Position numbers and translations under genes: made by a program. Positions 63,327 to 64,000 of a stretch of DNA of 64,000 bases are shown here, piece by piece; the first letter of the stretch is position 1; each line of letters opens with the position of its first letter. Source of the DNA: Microbacterium oleivorans (GTDB lineage Bacteria > Actinomycetota > Actinomycetes > Actinomycetales > Microbacteriaceae); the NCBI RefSeq assembly GCF_001644225.1, contig NZ_LSTV01000001.1:496001-560000 (forward strand), written 5' to 3'. The notes below the pieces were generated by a model. That model did no database searches. It saw only the letters and a program-made list of their open reading frames with translations, and was not told where the DNA came from.

Positions 63327-64000
63327 CTATCGGCGCGCGGCCAGTCCGCGCGGGAGCAACGAGCGCAGCGACAGGCGCGCGCGCAGCCGCGCCCAGAAGC
63401 CCTTCTCCGCCGCGAAGCGCGCGCGTTCGGCCGCGACGATCCGCCAGAACTCCTCGTTCTCGGCCGCCGTCGGCGGCATCACGTCGAAGACCGACCGGTC
63501 CGCCCATGTCGCCAGGCGGGTGCCCGCCGCCTCCTCCGCGTCGCCGGCGAACAGGCGCGCGAGCTCCTGGCGCGTCAGATGGGCGGGAGCCGGGTACCCG
63601 TGGTCGACCGCCGTGTCGACGTACTCCTCCCAGCCGCCGGTGAAGCGCGCGGCGACGTCGCCACGCCGGCGGCCACGCCGCCGCAGCGCCTTGACGGCGA
63701 GGATCGTGACGAGCGGGCCGACGAGGACGATCACCGCGAGCAGCGAGACGCCGCCCACGCGCACCGCGGCCCACAGCGCCGACAGGTCGCGCTCCTGCGG
63801 GGCGGCCTCGGGGGCGCTCTGATCGCCGTCGGAGGGCGACGCGTCGGCGGGGAGCACCGGCTCGGCGTCCTCCCGGCTCACCTCGGTCGGGTTCTCGGGA
63901 TCGCGCCGCTGCTCGAGATCGGGCGACGGGAAGCTCTCGTGCTGGGGGGTCACGTCGACGGGGAGCCAGCCCCCCGCGGCATCCGCCACCTCGACCCACG
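63327..64000 (-). CDS. Transglutaminase-like domain protein, C-terminal part
   Basis: Truncated by the right edge; at least 223 residues remain. The visible N-terminal end WVEVADAAGGWLPVDVTPQ is the second half of a transglutaminase-core active site (His-x-Trp-Val-Glu, later Asp in VDVTP). An acidic, Pro-rich stretch, a membrane helix (VRVGGVSLLAVIVLVGPLVTILAVKAL) and a cytoplasmic tail with helical, basic segments follow. Such proteins commonly neighbour MoxR ATPase and DUF58 genes. It is first in reading order of the FHA/PP2C cluster seen here. Confidence 0.78.
   Translation of the reverse strand, partial: WVEVADAAGGWLPVDVTPQHESFPSPDLEQRRDPENPTEVSREDAEPVLPADASPSDGDQSAPEAAPQERDLSALWAAVRVGGVSLLAVIVLVGPLVTILAVKALRRRGRRRGDVAARFTGGWEEYVDTAVDHGYPAPAHLTRQELARLFAGDAEEAAGTRLATWADRSVFDVMPPTAAENEEFWRIVAAERARFAAEKGFWARLRARLSLRSLLPRGLAARR

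Overview
The window is chromosomal DNA from a high-GC actinobacterium. Gene content and style point to the Microbacteriaceae, close to Microbacterium. The signs are very high GC throughout, frequent GTG starts, many ATGA/GTGA stop-start overlaps, a constantly recurring GGATGCC/GGCATCC word, class Ib ribonucleotide reductase (nrdHIEF), ROK/LacI-controlled sugar ABC transporters, and DUF3618, DUF3817 and DUF445 proteins. The genus is an inference from gene content. I see no rRNA, tRNA, CRISPR array, insertion sequence or prophage.

Layout. 0-8.5 kb: a gene cut by the left edge, a TetR-SDR pair with a palindromic operator, a leucine-type amino-acid dehydrogenase, a methyltransferase plus YbaK deacylase, and a redox/ion block (UBP zinc finger, cNMP-binding/thioredoxin-reductase-like flavoprotein, NhaA-DsbA fusion). 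8.5-14.8 kb: a CUT1 sugar transporter (lipoprotein and two permeases, no ATPase) with a debranching-type glycosidase, divergent from its LacI regulator. 15-23 kb: histidine utilisation, with an IclR regulator divergent from hutH-hutU-hutI and hutG on the opposite strand with sixA and DUF445. 23-26.6 kb: acyl-CoA dehydrogenase, hydrolase, a small conserved protein and an MFS transporter. 26.6-31 kb: nrdH-nrdI-nrdE-nrdF behind two candidate NrdR boxes and ended by a strong terminator. 31-37.9 kb: a stress-type membrane/coiled-coil operon, secreted proteins, MarR, two DoxX-like paralogues, DUF3817 and an RsmC/RlmG-type methyltransferase.

37.9-53.3 kb is an unusual concentration of pentose/hexose uptake: two tandem FrcABC/Xyl-like systems with single-domain ATPases, one headed by a ROK repressor, and then, after a NYN nuclease, a LacI-controlled ChvE-GguA-GguB system. 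That last operon begins with a degenerate AraD-like protein and ends with a 46-aa membrane peptide. 53.3-60 kb: a PLDc_N protein, a Gfo/Idh/MocA oxidoreductase, an M20 peptidase and the helicase HrpA. 60-64 kb: a phospho-threonine signalling cluster (FHA-wHTH protein, a membrane protein with repeated Asp/Glu-Thr motifs, PP2C phosphatase, membrane FHA protein, C-terminal part of a transglutaminase-like protein) that runs off the right edge.

How the parts work together. Three sugar uptake systems are each tied to a local regulator or recognisable operator. The Hut enzymes form a complete route from histidine to glutamate. The nrd operon supplies deoxynucleotides. A recurrent signal runs through the window: 14 genes have a TANNNT-like -10 hexamer exactly 6 or 7 nt before the start codon, indicating leaderless mRNAs. 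Most starts with a good Shine-Dalgarno lack this arrangement.
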